In this document: positions 63,221 to 64,000 of the stretch, piece by piece
How positions within the stretch are numbered: position 1 is the stretch's first letter
Layout: each line of letters begins with the position of its first letter
Source: Camarhynchus parvulus
Taxonomy: Eukaryota > Chordata > Aves > Passeriformes > Thraupidae
Assembly (NCBI RefSeq): GCF_901933205.1
Contig: NC_044585.1
Location: 7,812,001-7,876,000 of the forward strand
DNA length: 64,000 bases
Direction of reading: 5' to 3'
The notes under the pieces: model-generated
What the model was told of the DNA's origin: nothing
Database searches by the model: none
Seen by the model: only the letters and a program-made list of their open reading frames with translations
Program-made: the position numbers and the translations under genes

Positions 63221-64000
63221 ACCCAGGAGTTTGGGATGCAAGCCAACCAAACCCTGCTTGGCTCTGGGATCCCAGTGCCTGCTGCCCTTGGAGACACCAG
63301 GCAGGACATTTGTCCCTCTTTAGGAATGCTCTACACCCAGCAGCAATATGTGGAAAGTAGATTTTTTTTCTTTGCTTTGGGAGTAAAGACCCATTCCTTG
63401 TATTTTTATGGAACAGTGGAGGCTAATTTTTAGCACCTGAGGCTTTAAAGCAAAATAAATAATGAAACGCAGAAAGGTTTATTTCTATTTCCAAAACATT
63501 CCTGTGTTTAATTCAGCAACATAAGTATAACTCTTGACTCTTTCTGTGAAACAAATTATTACCTGGTAACAGCAGGGAAAACCATTTCAAAATCTCTTCC
63601 AGGTATCCAGAAAATCACAAAGCAAAGTTACAGCCTGAAACTGAAGCCCCAAACCACTTCTGAGTGGCAGGTTTAAAAGCAGCCGAGGTGAGAAGATGCC
63701 TGAACATGCATATTTTGTAGGTGGATAAGCAGCAATGAAGTGTGGTGTTTCCTGCCTTTTGGAAGGCTTTTAGTGGGTTGGCTGATCCTGATCTCCTGAG
63801 GTAATGAACAGGGATGGGAAATGGTGCCTGCAGCTGCAGGGGAGGAGTGGGGAGAAAGGAGGAGAAATAAATGAGCAGGGTTTAGAGACTGGAGGTGTGC
63901 AGTTCCTGAAGGGCTCTGGGGTTATTGCTCTGACAGCCCTGAGTGGGTGCTCTGTAACCACCACAAACCCAGGGACAGTGAAACCTAAAATCTGGTTTTA
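63221..64000. other. Right-end flank, no gene seen
   Basis: This is unique-looking sequence with a short T-run at 63361-63369. No exon, RNA gene or repeat is recognisable up to the window edge. Confidence 0.5.

Overview
The window looks like nuclear DNA from a bird. It has a large intron, long non-coding spacer, one CpG-island promoter, and worn 3' ends of CR1 LINEs, the main interspersed repeat of bird genomes. Two copies of an LTR-like repeat near the right end remind me of songbird genomes, but that is from memory and only suggestive. There are no bacterial-style genes or operons and no CRISPR array.

One coding exon can be supported. It is the first coding exon of FBRSL1 (fibrosin-like 1, AUTS2 family) on the minus strand, bases 5458 down to 5165. 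It encodes 98 residues, has an in-frame stop just upstream of its ATG, and ends at a clean GTAAGA splice donor in phase 0. The other exons lie beyond the left edge. Bases 1 to 5164 are the 5' part of intron 1. Bases from about 4850 to 6860 are the CpG-island promoter and leader, which contain GCC/CGG runs, AT-rich blocks, a polypurine tract and G-quadruplex-type tracts.

From about 7 kb to 64 kb I recognise no exon of any gene. This is the 5' flank of FBRSL1. In human the next gene upstream is GALNT9, but no GALNT9 exon is recognisable here. The flank holds three CR1 fragments, one probable older repeat, several short tandem repeats, a few perfect inverted repeats, and the two LTR-like copies at 60.7 and 62.7 kb. 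Several AT-rich, non-repetitive stretches with homeodomain- or POU-type words could be distal regulatory elements; only cross-species alignment can show this.

All long open frames other than the FBRSL1 exon look like chance frames. I found no sign of a new multi-gene system. The more unusual points are the composition of the FBRSL1 leader, the paired LTR-like copies, and a few minisatellites and palindromes.
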